From Anthopleura xanthogrammica (lineage: Eukaryota > Cnidaria > Anthozoa > Actiniaria > Actiniidae): a stretch of DNA of 64,000 nt. The DNA is taken from contig OZ025213.1 in assembly GCA_964019055.1 (NCBI GenBank), positions 1,679,269 to 1,743,268 of the forward strand. Direction: 5' to 3'. The position numbers and the translations under genes were made by a program. Shown here one piece after another: positions 36,347 to 47,900 of this stretch. How positions within the stretch are numbered: the stretch's first letter is position 1; each line of letters begins with the position of its first letter. The notes under the pieces were generated by a model, which saw only the letters and a list, made by a program, of their open reading frames with translations, did no database searches and was not told the DNA's origin.

Positions 36347-36454
36347 GTATTATTATTATTATTATTATTGTTATTATTATTATTATTATTGTTATTATTA
36401 TTATTATTATTATTATTGTTATTGTTATTGTTATTATTATTATTATTATTATTA

Positions 36455-36495
<41 letters not shown>

Positions 36496-36511
36496 GTTAT
36501 TATTATTATCG
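36347..36511. repeat. TTA/TTG trinucleotide microsatellite
   Basis: About 55 TTA units with scattered TTG. Poly-Asn and poly-Tyr frames across it are artefacts. Confidence 0.95.
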
Positions 36512-36830
36512 CAGTAAATAACATCTGTTAATATATACAATGATACTCTAATAGACCACTGGCTGCAAATCATATTAATAATAATAATAATAATAATAAA
36601 ATTATTATTATCATGAATAATAATTATCATATATCAACATAATTATATCATTCATTATATCATTAAGATATATGTCATGTAGCTTTCAAGATTTGATTCC
36701 ATTCATTTGATGAATTGATTAAAACAAAGCTATCAGACTAAGCACCTATTCCTCTTGATTCAGTCGGTTATATTCCTTGCTGGTCTCAAGAAACGAGACT
36801 ACATAGCCAACATAATCAACAAAAACACCT

Positions 36831-39800
36831 TTACGCTTTCGATTCTATTTCAGGTCCAGGTCTTCTCTCACGTGGGCTATGTTCCATGATAGTCGTACCA
36901 GGACTGAACCATGGATAAGGCTGGTCTTCTGTATGTTGTTGCATCAGTTGGGAGTTTTCGTCTATCCCTGTATACGGGGGAGGGGGGCCTTGAGGTGTGA
37001 GCGTGGCCATTAACTCTTCCTCTGGGAGGATGTCTTCTTGTTCATCCCTTTCGTTCGCCATTCTTTGCATGACCTGATCGTGTTGTCTTTTCATGACCTG
37101 ATCGTGTTGTCTTTTCCGCCTTTTACATCGATAAAGACCAAATGCGATACAAGCAAGAAGAAGGCAGCCTGCTCCAATCAGAACACCTATGACAGTCCAT
37201 GAGAGAAGTTTCCGAGGAGGGGAAGAAGGAACTAGAAAGGAAAAAGAAATGTCGCTTAATAGGGCTTCAGAGTGGACTCATTAGTTGTTATTTTAATTAA
37301 AATAGAAATACGTGTGGATAGAAATTATATTTTCACTTTCAAAAGAATAAAGGTTCCTCAAGTAAATGATCAAAGTGCTTCTCTACCCTCCTAAACCTTT
37401 ATACTTACTAATCGCGATCGGCACTACATCATAACTGATCGAGAAGCCATAATTCCCGGTGTACAGAGGTGTGGATACAAAAGTTATGTTCACACTTTTT
37501 GCTTCACCAGAATAAACAACAGAAGGATCACCAGTAGCCTTGCAGTATCTCTGTACTTTTCCATTACCAAAGTCAAGCTTAGAAGACAAAAATAAAATAA
37601 AATAAAATAAAGAAATGTGCTGAATTTAATCATAGACATAAATACCTAAATGATTCAGATGAGTTGATTACATCTCATTCCTCAGTTATACGACAAAAAG
37701 CACACAATTGTGTGTATGTTAATTATGTATAGAAATACTGACTACGCCACCCAGTACTGAGGATGCAGGTATCTCATGGAGAATGGGAGTATTTCCGGTA
37801 CCCACCATCTTCATGCATGTCATCAAAATAGGGTCCAAACTTTGGACCACTGTCCATGAATAAATTATCCACAAGATACAGCAGCACATAAGCTACCTTA
37901 ACATGATGGGAGTATTTCCAGTACCCACCATCTTCACGCATGTCATCAAAATAGGGTCCAAACTTTGGACCACTGTCCATGAATAAATTATGCAAAAGAT
38001 ACAGCAGCACATAAGCTACCTTAACATGATGGGGGTATTTCCAGTACCCACCACCTAGCTCCATGTTTATCAACAAAATAGGGTCCCTATTTTGAACCAC
38101 TGTTACAGCAGAAGGCAACAACTTACCTGAACATGATCTTGGGCACAATCCTTGTCATATCCATCGGAGAAGCCAAATTTGAGAAATTTCATTTTAATTT
38201 GTTCTTTCTCAGTTACATTAGTTGGTCGAATTATCCATCTGCATAACATCCCAGGGGGGTAGGGGAAGTTATCTACAAAAACATTTGAAGTGATATAACC
38301 TTCACGAGTAGTCCTTATGAGGTTGGCATTTCTTTCTGGACTATTGTACTCTGAGCAATGCTGTGAATCTAAAGGAAAAAGAAATCATACACAAGATAAA
38401 ACTCTGGGTTACAATGATGATATGGGTGGATGGTGGGTTTGTCTTTAAAATAATGCTTTTGAATTTGAAAGTAAATAAAAAAAAGTTTCAAACAGATTTT
38501 AAAATCTGAAATGCTGTTATAATAGTATTGATATTATAAAGGAGGAAATTCTACTCAAGGGAATTTATATAATAAAAGTGTTTTTTAAAAAACCTGGGCT
38601 GATCTAAGTCAGGGCATGGCTACTCACAGCTGATGGCACCCTGAAACAACCTCTGGGCTGATCTAAGTCAGGGCACAGCTAACTCACAGAGAGAACCCTG
38701 AAACAACCTCCGAGCTGATCAAAGTCAGGGCACAGCTAACTCACAGATAGAACCCTGAAACAACCTCTGGGCTTATCAAAGTAAGGGAGTGGCTAGGTGT
38801 TAACTCAGAATTGGAATTGAGCATGTTAGGTTTTATGGTGTTATTTTCCATGTGATTTAGACCCTAGAGTGGCGCACGTGTGAGGCTAGTGCAATATCAC
38901 TACACCACCCTTGAATATTCCTGACTCACTGATTGCCCTGATAAGGTCCCCCTCCCCCCTCAACCCTTTTATTACATTACCTAGGGCTCTAGGTAGTCCA
39001 GCTGGCTGAAAAGAGATACTAAATCCATACAAGTGACTGGCAGCTTCTGTTTGGACCTTGATCAATGCTTGTCCACTGTAGATGACAATATTAGGCCTTC
39101 CAAATAATAATGGTGTTTCACAGAATTTGGCCCTCAGTTTGGATTTGCTGGAATTTTTATGTAATTCGAACAGTTGTACACTGTTATTTTTGCATCCATG
39201 TGGTAATTTAAGATAGTTTATATTAAAAAACAAAGGACCTGAAGGATTACTGAATTTCCTCTGGCATTGAGTCCTTGACAACTTGTGTTTTCCTGTTAAC
39301 CTATTTTTCGTCATATATATATTATTTCCTCTCTTAATGCAATCATCCTCTGGAAAAAAGTAGGATAAAAATATAAAAGTAAACCTTGATTAGTGAAATA
39401 AAATAAACACAGAAAATCACTTAAATCTAAAAAGTAAAAAAAAATCTTGTATGGATGGTTTGCATTATTCCCAACAAAATCAAATGATAAAGACAAGCTA
39501 AGCACATAGCACGTTTACGGCATGATGCGGACACGGCACAGAATGTCAAATGTTTTCATACACAGCCTGGCACTGACACGGTTATGGCAAGGCGTGGCCC
39601 ATGCCGTTAGTTATTCATATCATAGTCATATTCATATCATTATATGATTGCAACCAATGATGTTCTTTTTTTCATGAAAACAACTTACCATTTGCATGGA
39701 TTTGAAGAACAGAGTTGAAATTTGAAGACTTCAATTGAAAAGACAACCCAACATCAGAGGTAAATGATGATCCTCCTCCTGGTTCTTGGCAAAGATTATG

Positions 39801-41448
39801 TTTCAGCTTACCAGCTGAGCCATAAGGCCCATTAAAGATAGAAACACTTCCTGTTCTACAGAACAGGTTATTTTCTATGTTCAGTGTGATATTCATTAGT
39901 ATACCCTTTATGCTAGGTGTTATTTTCCATGTGCAATCTACTGGAGATGGCAAGTCTGCTCCAGTCGTCAACAGAAATGGAGGAGTTAAGAGGATGTTGT
40001 TATTCTCATCATCAGAGCTATTTGCAGAACAGGACTTGCCTATAAGGGAAAGAAAAACATTTATTTAATATCAGGTGGGGGTGCAGATGAAGGCTGGGAT
40101 TTACTTAATTGGCAACCCATTGAGAAATCTGAACCCCCCTCTCAGTTACTGGATAGAAAAGTGGCCCCTCCCTTGTTATAAAATTGCTGTGCAAATCTGA
40201 GTTTTGTGTGTGCAATGCAGCTTGAGTCTTGTTTTAATAACTCCCCATCCCTACCCTACAGAACTGCACAATTACACACCAATTCCACCCCAACCCCTCC
40301 CAGGCAAAAAATAAATGGTCCATAGATATTTTAAACACTTTCCAAAATGTTACCTGATTTTATGTAGCTGTATGAGATACGAAAACGCATGCTACCAGTA
40401 GCTTCTCCTAACCCTTTTTTCAAATAGAGAGAGATCTTTTGTCCAGATGAATAAATAAAAGGCACAGAACTATTAGATTCATCTAGTTTTGATTCTCCAG
40501 CAGTGATGTTGATGATAAGTGGACTAGAAGCTTTTGCACCATCATGGATTTCAAGGTATGAGTGGTTGTTGCTGGAGTTATTGAACATTACTTCATTAAA
40601 GTACAACTTTATGAGTCTTCCTGGTGGGCAGGTGAGAATCCAGATGCATGAAGAATTTTCTGGGATCCTGTCTGGATAGTTAGGGCTGGTGAGATTCCCA
40701 GATGATGATGTATTGGTCATAGTGATTTCAATTCCAGTTTCATTACATCCTAGTGGATAAAATCAGCATTAATTATGTAACAAGCTTACACACACACACA
40801 CACATGTACACACACACACATCCACGTGCACACAAGATAACAATAACAACAACAACAACAACAACAACAACTGTCAGGCAGATGCCCCCAACCAATTAGA
40901 AAACGACGTGTATAACAGTATTAATGTTATGATGTTACAAGATGTACAAGCTACTGACCTGCAACATTTGATGCTATTGTAAGTGAGACACTTACTGTTG
41001 AGGAATAAGAATGCAATATTCAGTCATAGTTAGAAAATTTTCTCCTTTTGTTTTAAATGAACTACAGTAAAACATTGCCAATTCTTAAATTCCTCAATAA
41101 AAAAACTTTAATTTGGCGAAGGTCTACATCCTGTATGGTTCCATTACTGTAAAATTGCGCTGTTTTCAGTGTTAACATTCTGTATGAATTCGTATATGTG
41201 AAGATATCGTAGTTTATTTATAACTAATGCATTTTTCGAAGCGATAAAAATCGAGGTAGCCAATATGAGGATTGAATAAGATAGAAAAACCTAAAAGTAG
41301 ACATGACAACGATTCGAACACATGCATCGAGCAAGGTCCTTCCTTATCATTACGAGTAAAAGACAGGAGAAAAAATATTCCTGTACTTACATAGAAGACT
41401 CAGAAACACAGCAACATTCCAGTTAGTCCATATTTTAGACTGAGCCAT
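36831..41448 (-). CDS. CUB-domain type I membrane protein, copy 1, 673 aa
   Basis: Exons: 41391-41448, 40959-40994, 40354-40749, 39689-40039, 38981-39349, 38127-38368, 37409-37577, 36831-37231 (2022 nt). Residues 1-31 form a signal peptide (MAQSKIWTNWNVAVFLSLL...). Four CUB-type modules follow: exon 3 (GNLTSPNYPDRIPENSSCIW), exon 4 (DCTWKITPSI, GSVSIFNGP), exon 5 (RTQCQRKF, FGFSISF-type ending) and exons 6+7 (CSEYNSPERN, LCRWIIRP, GFSISYDVVP). A membrane segment (WTVIGVLIGAGCLLLACIAF) and a cytosolic tail of about 90 residues end it. The tail has a duplicated KRQHDQVM unit and GPPPPYTG, a PPxY motif of the kind bound by WW domains. CUB modules usually bind protein or glycan ligands outside the cell; a receptor or adhesion role is inference. 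The 36-nt exon 2 restores phase between exons 1 and 3. Confidence 0.85.
37790..38100 (-). repeat. Tandem repeat of about 122 bp in intron 6 of CUB copy 1
   Basis: About 2.5 units, each with CATCAAAATAGGGTCCAAAC and GATACAGCAGCACATAAGC; the unit end TAGCTACCTTAACATGATGGG resembles the exon-end sequence ACCTACCTGAACATGATCTT of the adjacent exon in copy 2. Copy 3 has about 1.5 units (58430-58620). The array therefore seems to have grown from a duplicated exon-end/donor region. Confidence 0.7.
38590..38800 (-). repeat. 57-bp-type tandem repeat (SINE tail) in CUB copy 1
   Basis: Four units of the type ACCCTGAAACAACCTCTGGG followed by GATCAAAGTCAGGGC and GCTAACTCACAGA. The same array occurs at 47110-47395 and 58940-59165. 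Confidence 0.8.
40790..40872. repeat. AC and AAC microsatellites
   Basis: A CA run with interruptions is followed by AAC units in the intron upstream of CUB1 exon in copy 1; a shorter version sits at 49650-49720 in copy 2. Confidence 0.9.
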
Positions 41449-41810
41449 CGCTTTTAACCGACATAAAACACTAAACCATCAACCACCAGCTGTGTTATGT
41501 CGACGCCATGTTTTGAATGAGGCGCGGACTCTTGCATGGTCGAAGTGCGCGGGAAAAGCGGGAACGGTCCCGAAAACTGCGGGATCGTGCGGAAAGCGTT
41601 GAAGAAAATGTATCCACAGGAAGCCCAAGCAATGTCTTTGTAAAAAGAAAATAAAAATACAGAAACTCAATTAACATTTAGTGAAACACATTTTAATGAC
41701 TATTTGTACGACTCTGTAATATAACCTTCCCAAAATGGTCGCAGAAAATTCAAATGAGTTAGAATTAAAAACGAATACCAGCACTAGAAATTAAAGAGTA
41801 CCTTAACTTT

Positions 41811-42000
41811 AGAAGAACTACGAAGATTCATTATGTCAGGTGTTATGTTGGCTGAGAAAATGGTTTTTGAAAATCAACAAATTTACAGATGTTTGACCCC
41901 CAACCATACAAATTAACATCTATAAATTTGTCAATTTTCAAAATAAGTTTTCTCCGCTAATGAACACCTGACATAATTAATAAACCTTCGTAGGGTTACT
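41811..42000. mobile_element. Palindromic MITE (second copy 54001-54192)
   Basis: The arms pair over about 80 bp: CTACGAAGATTCATTATGTC at the left and CTTCGTAGGGTTACT at the right, with CAGGTGTT / AACACCTG inside. The second copy has AGTAACCCTACGAAG at its left end, so the first copy is altered there. Confidence 0.75.
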
Positions 42001-42205
42001 AAAATAAAGGTTTTTTTTTTTTTCTAATTTGTTTTTTCTAATTTGTTTTTTCTAATTTGTTTTTTCACTCAGTTGAATTATTTTAACTTATTTAAATTTT
42101 CAGCCAACATTTTGGAGAAGGGTCTATTGATGCTTCACATGATTTTTCACAGAAAGTCGTTCTTAAGCGATTTTTTGCTATTTCTGTTATTTACTTGGCT
42201 TATCA

Positions 42206-42451
42206 TCCTCGGGAACCCAGGGGTAAAATTCTGTCACTCGTTTCTCACTACCAGAAGAAATACCCCTGTGCATGAAGTCTGTTGGAACTTGTTCCGGAAG
42301 TCAAATTAGAAATTTTCTGATTGGTCGACAACAACAGATCGACCAATCAGCTTGAAGTATAGTTAGACAAAGGATACAATGTTGTTACAGCTAGTGCAAC
42401 GTGCCTAACCGAGAAACGAGCAAGAGAATTTTACCCCTGGGTTCCCGAGGA
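42206..42451. mobile_element. TIR element with TCCTCGGGAACCC ends (second copy 54371-54612)
   Basis: The ends are TCCTCGGGAACCCAGGGGTA and TACCCCTGGGTTCCCGAGGA, inverted over about 40 bp, with a central GATTGGTCGA / TCGACCAATC pair. Non-coding. Confidence 0.75.
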
Positions 42452-43308
42452 TGTGGCCTTACTTGCATAAAAGAGAACATATGTTCTTTTTTATGCCTTT
42501 TTATGACTTTCAACCATTATTTTAATTTTTCCCTCGACACCATTTCAAAACACTTTCATTCGAGCTGTGCAGCACCTACTATACTGGTACTTTTATATAC
42601 ACAATCTTTATAAGGCCCATAGTAATATTAATATTTCTCATTTAATTATGAGTACAATATATATAGTATAATACATAATAGTATAATATATAATTTGCAT
42701 ATAATATATATTATGGTACGAAAGAGGCATCAGGGAGGTGATCCACATCTGAATTAAGAACCAAGATTTGAATCGAGATGGAGTGCGACACCACCTCAGC
42801 CTCACGTGTGGGACAATCTACTGCAGTCACGTGGTCCAAAAGCCTAACTGATATGTATATTTTAAATAAGATATGAGATGCAATCAGATTTGTTGTTTTA
42901 TTTTCTTTAAGATAATCATATTTTTGATTTTTAAAACTGCCCCTGGACATGCTTTACTATGTATGTTAGTTTAGAAACGCTCGACTTAGTTAATATATAA
43001 TCAATATAGCCACACTTTTATGTACACACGCTTTGCTCAGTAATTCGATATCTTGATTCATTGTATAACTATCAATTCTACGTTTCTACCTAACTACACG
43101 TGCTATTCAGCTCAAAATCTATCTCAAATTATCTACCAATCCTACTGCGTATACTAAATTCGAACCACATTACATCAATCAAGTCTATAATCATCTTCAA
43201 ACAACTTTCAATCTACGAATAAACAACATAATAGACTCACGTGCGTTCGAATTGGTTTATATCTAAGCTACGCGAATTACACTCTACAATGTATATATAA
43301 TTCCATAT

Positions 43309-43786
43309 TAGAGTGATTACAATAAACCCGTTCAACAAAATCTGTTAGTCAAAGTCTACGACTATCTGCTAGCGTTTATTAGTGTGTATTGGCCTAGTGT
43401 AACTAGCTCATGTGTGAAGACTACAACTTTATTGGTTAAATTTAGCAAGACGAAATAACGGTCTCATTCTACTGAAAAACAATACGAGTTATTGCTTTAC
43501 AAATTTTAAACCGGCTGTAAATAAGTAATTCATTCCGTGTAAAAGATTGAATTAAAGCTTTGCCGTGTTGCCTTCTACAATCTTTCCAGTTATCCGACTT
43601 AAAAATTGAAATACATATGGATGTCAATAAACATGTATATAGACTACATTCATTTGTTGTCTGTTTAATAATTTTTGTTTTAGTTAGACTATTTGTAGTC
43701 TACTTAGAGTCTATTAGCTATTACTTGTGATTAATAGTGTGTGTTAGTCTAGTAATTGTTGAACGGGTTTATTGCAATCACTCTAT
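43309..43786. mobile_element. TIR element with GAGTGATTACAATAAACCCG ends
   Basis: The left end, GAGTGATTACAATAAACCCG followed by TTCAAC, is matched inverted at the right by GTTGAAC then GGGTTTATTGCAATCACTC. TA dinucleotides flank both ends, compatible with Tc1/mariner-type insertion. About 475 bp, no transposase. Confidence 0.7.
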
Positions 43787-43849
43787 TTCCATATTATTAC
43801 TATATATTATCATATATTACTATATGTGTACTTTATCTATCTATCATTT

Positions 43850-44090
43850 CGGATCCAGTTCTTCTCTCACATGGACTGTGTTTCAGGATTTGACTTCTGT
43901 AGGTTGTTAAATGCATCAGGTCAGACGGTATGGGGGCTCATTCATTGCATGACCTGTTCGTGTTGTTTTCCATCTTTTCCACCAATAAATGCCGAATGCA
44001 ATACCAGCAACAAGAAGGCAGCCCACTCCGATCAGAACACCTTTGACAGTTCATGAGAGACCTTGAGATGGGGAAGAAGGGACTAGCTAG
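43850..44090 (-). pseudogene. Decayed extra last exon of a CUB membrane protein
   Basis: The reverse strand encodes a membrane-segment exon like 56083-56252 (VLIGVGCLLVAGIAFG) but lies beyond the complete exon 44982-45145 of copy 2. It has an altered first part (CAAGGTCTCTCATGAACTGTC) and no partner exons next to it. Confidence 0.6.
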
Positions 44091-44310
44091 AAAAAAGGAA
44101 AAGTCACTTAAATAGGGTTTCAGCCCAAATCCTTGTACGCCGAATTTCTATTTCAGATCATGTGTTATTCCCTAGAGTATAACTTCTTTGCTTAATATTT
44201 GTGCATGAGAAGACATTTGAATACGGTAGCACCTAATTTTATGAGGATTTTATAAGGCCCATAGTAAATTCTTACAATTTTCTCAATTTTTAATATTTCT
44301 CATTTAATTA

Positions 44311-44858
44311 TAATAAAAATAACTTTATTGAGAACCAACTAGCAAACCCTCAAGGGCTTGAAAGACGTGATATTACAAAAAATATGTCAGATTTACAGTA
44401 CATGATTATGATTGATGCGTATAGATAAAATAGTCAGTATGCAGTGTACATGAGCTATATGTTGTCCCAGTTGCTAACGCACTAAGGAATAAAACTGTTT
44501 TTGAAACGATCAGTTCTGCATTTGAATAAATTAGTGCGTGGATTACGCAAATAGTACTTGTGTGATCTGACTTCATGAAGAAGATCTCTTATTTTGTTGG
44601 CACTTTTCCGGTGGACGTTCTTGTAAAATGATTGGTATGGATTTTCTCTTCGCTGATGTAATGTAGGAAGGTTGTCGTGAAATCCAGTGAGGCAGCATAT
44701 GGTTGTGGAAAGGCAATCTTTAATGTGCGATGTTGGATATGCTCAATTTGGTTACATAACAATTGTGGAAGGGAGAAGTGCCATATTTGGCAAACATATT
44801 CTAGCACTGGGCGAATAAATGCGCAATGAAACCGATAGATATTGAGATATACCATATA
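44311..44858 (-). pseudogene. 5'-truncated non-LTR retrotransposon fragment (RT 3' region)
   Basis: On the minus strand: FIRPVLEYVCQIWHFSLPQL, EHIQHRTLKIAFP and, nearer the 3' end, YYLRNPRTNLFKC with DRFKNSFIP. These match the typical end of reverse transcriptase ORFs in CR1-like and related non-LTR elements (YxLR, RFKNSFxP). The frame is interrupted. The 3' end has AATAAAG near 44322. Confidence 0.8.
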
Positions 44859-44981
44859 TTATACAGAATATCTAACTATCATTTCGGGTCCAGTTCTTCT
44901 CTCACGTGGGTTATGTTTCATGATTGTCGTACCAGGACAAAACCATGGATAGGGCTGATCTTCTGTAGGTTGTTAAATTCA

Positions 44982-47900
44982 TCAGGTCAGGAGGGGATGG
45001 AGTTCATAAGCTGCATGACCTGTTCGTAATGTTTTCCACTTTTTCCATTGATAAATGTTGAATGTAATACCAGCAACAAGAAGGCAGCCCACTCCAATCA
45101 GAACGCCTATGTAAGTCCATGAGAGACGTCGAGATGGGGAAGAAACTAGAATAAAGGAAAAGTCGCTTAATAAGGTTTCAGCCTAATTCCTTGTACGTTC
45201 TATTTCCATTTCAGACCATTTGTCATTCCCTAGAGTATCATTTCTTTGTTTAATGTGAATATGGATACAACGAGAACAAAGAAAGAATGGCACGTAGTCT
45301 GGCATGGAAAAACAGTGCACCCAAACACGCCCCCTACACCAAAACACACCCCTTACACCCAAACACACCCCTTACACCCAAACACACCCCTTACACCCAA
45401 ACACATCCCTTACACCTAAACACATCCCTTACCCAAATACATTTGCCAAGATCCCATAACAGCAGCAATGGCGGAGGGCAGGAAATTTGTCTATTTTACA
45501 ATGACTAAAAGTGCTAAAAAAGGAATTGAGGCACTTCCAACCTCCCCCTCCCAAAGAAAATGTTATTTCTTACCAATCGGAACTACTTCATAAATGATTG
45601 AGAAACCATCATTCCCAGTGTACAGAGGTGTGGATGCAAAAGTTACGTTCACGCGTTTTGCATCACCGGAATAAATGACAGAAGGATCACCAGTAGCCTT
45701 GCAGTATCTCTGTACTCTTCCATTACCGAAGTCAAGCTTAGAAGAAAATAAACAAAAAAAGATTTGTTGCAGTGGCATAGCTAATTGAATCAAAATGATA
45801 GGATTATTATTCGGATTAGTTGATTACATCTGTCCTCGGTTATGGCATGCGAAAAACAAGACATCGTGTGCATGCAACCAGGAATGTTTTTCAGTAGTTA
45901 CTGTCAAAATATAAGGTTTATTAATTAAGGCAAGTTCGACTAGGTTTAACATTTTTATTTTTTGCAGAGCTTTCAGACATATTGTTCATCTTCAGGGCGG
46001 CAATGATGGAATAAAACAAAGTAACTTGTGTGAGCTATTTGTACATGAATTAGTTCAACAAAAAAAACAAAAAAACAAAAAAAAAACCCAAGCTAATGGA
46101 AGATGCTCGAGCAGTCTAACTGCATGAACTATGAGCCTGTATGATAAATCATAGTAAAAATATATGAATAGCTAATTCAAATAACTGGATATATGAATGA
46201 ATAAATGAATGAATGCATGAATACAATGCTTATTCCTTCCTTCCTTCCTTCCTTCCTTCCTTCCTTCCTTCCTTCCTTCCTTCCTTCCTTCCTTCCTTCA
46301 TATCAAAAAAAGATACAGCAGCACAGAACCTACCTGAACATGATCTTGGACACAATCCTTGTCATATCCTTTGGAGAAGCCAAATTTGTAAAATCTAATT
46401 TTTATCTGTTCTTTCTCAGCTACGTTGGTAGGTCGAATTAGCCACCTGCATAACATCCCAGGGGGGTAGGGATAGCTACCATCTGATGGACTAGTACCAG
46501 GGGAACCCATATGACCTTCACGAGCAGTCCTTATGAGGTTTGCATTTTGTTCTGGGCTATTGTACTCTGAGCAATGCTGTGAATCTAAAGGAAAAGGAAA
46601 TCATATACAAGGTAACATTCATTTTTATATGTGGGTCACAATGGGTGGATGCATGGTAGGTGGGACAGTGGGTTTGTCTTTACAATTATGCTTTTAAATT
46701 TGAAAGCGTCTTCCAGGGTCATTGTTGGGTACACTTCAGGTGTGCTAGATGGTGGTATCAGGGGATGGTCGGGGCATCCTGCTGTTTTGTCACCGGTTTT
46801 TGTTATTCAATGTTGGATTTCTGGTAGGTTTTTAAATAGTTTAATCAATTAGTATTCATATATATCATATTTATTTATCTATTTATTAATTTTTTCTTAT
46901 TTTTTGTCTAAATTTTTCTTTGGATTCTTTCTTCTTATTTAGGGCCTAGATGAAAATTATGTTATGTAATTCTAGTTACCCTGTTTAAATAAAGTGTGTT
47001 ATCGTTAACTTAAAAAAGGAAACACATTTAATTCTGATATTGATGTTTTAAAGAAAAAAATTATACTCAAGGGAATGAAATATGGTTGAAAATGGTGATT
47101 AAAACCTGCAAATTTTATCAAACCCTGAAACAACCTCTGGGCTGATCAAAGTCAGGGAATGGCTAACTCACAGATCAAACTCTGAAACAACCTTTGGGCT
47201 GATCAAAGTCAGGGCACAGCTAACTCACAGATCAAACTCTGAAACAACCTCTGGGCTGATCAAAGTCAGGGCATGGCTAACTCACAGATTGAACCCTGAA
47301 ACAACCTCTGGGCTGATCAAAGTCAGGGCATGGCTAACTCACAGATTGAACCCTGAAACAACCTCTGGGCTGATCAAAGTCAGGTAATGGCTAATACTAC
47401 AGTTTTCAGTTGAATTTGGAGCAACAGACATTTTTTCATAAAGTTTTGACATCTAGCTCCCAATGTTTCTAAGGTTTCACTTCTTAAATATTTCAGCTCA
47501 AATTAATCCATCCAATCAGAAGTGATCATTCTCATGGTCTATTGTGGCAGTTGCCTTTAGAAACTTTGTGAGCTAGACGTTGAAACTTTATGATAAAACT
47601 TTTGTTGCTCCAAACTAAACTGAGAACCATATATAGTAACTCATAGATTGAATTGTATTTTAGGTTTTGTAGAGGGAGGTAGACCAAACAACCAAGAAAA
47701 AAACCCTCAAATCAAGGGAGAAACCCAACAAAGTCTTACTCACATGTGATGCTGAGTCTAGGAATTGAACCCAAGACCCCAGAGGTGAGATGTAAGTGCA
47801 AATTGTTACGTATACTGCTACACTACCATTGATCCCCTAATTCCCTGATAAGCTCCTCCCCTCAACCCTTTTATAATTTTTTTATCTTGTTGTACCTTCA

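Larger units (their letters stand above)
32927..36830. other. Gene-poor region 5' of the CAP-trefoil gene
   Basis: It holds degenerate repeats of 125-170 bp containing AGGGTGCAACAAAA and TTTCAGCAC (33550-34170), AT-rich filler, a weak inverted repeat with CATCCAGGGCCAAAT (35150-35310), the palindromic block 35815-36115 and a TTA microsatellite (36347-36511). No exon recognised. Confidence 0.65.
41449..44310. other. Intergenic region between CUB copies 1 and 2
   Basis: It contains the CCACAGGAAGCCCAA motif near 41613, the hairpin element 41811-42000, the TIR element 42206-42451, AT-rich sequence, a second TIR element (43309-43786), and a decayed last-exon copy (about 43850-44090). The first 1.2 kb recurs after the mobile insertion at 53670-54720. 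Confidence 0.7.

Noticed and set aside
37774..38148. 124-codon minus-strand frame with internal repeats (GGYWKYSHHVKVAYVLLY)
   Set aside because: It lies in an intron and is the translation of the 122-bp tandem repeat; copy 2 lacks it.
47740..47830. A functional tRNA gene
   Set aside because: A B-box-like GGTTCAATTCC is present, but no cloverleaf with acceptor stem can be folded by eye and the unit recurs with the same SINE body elsewhere.
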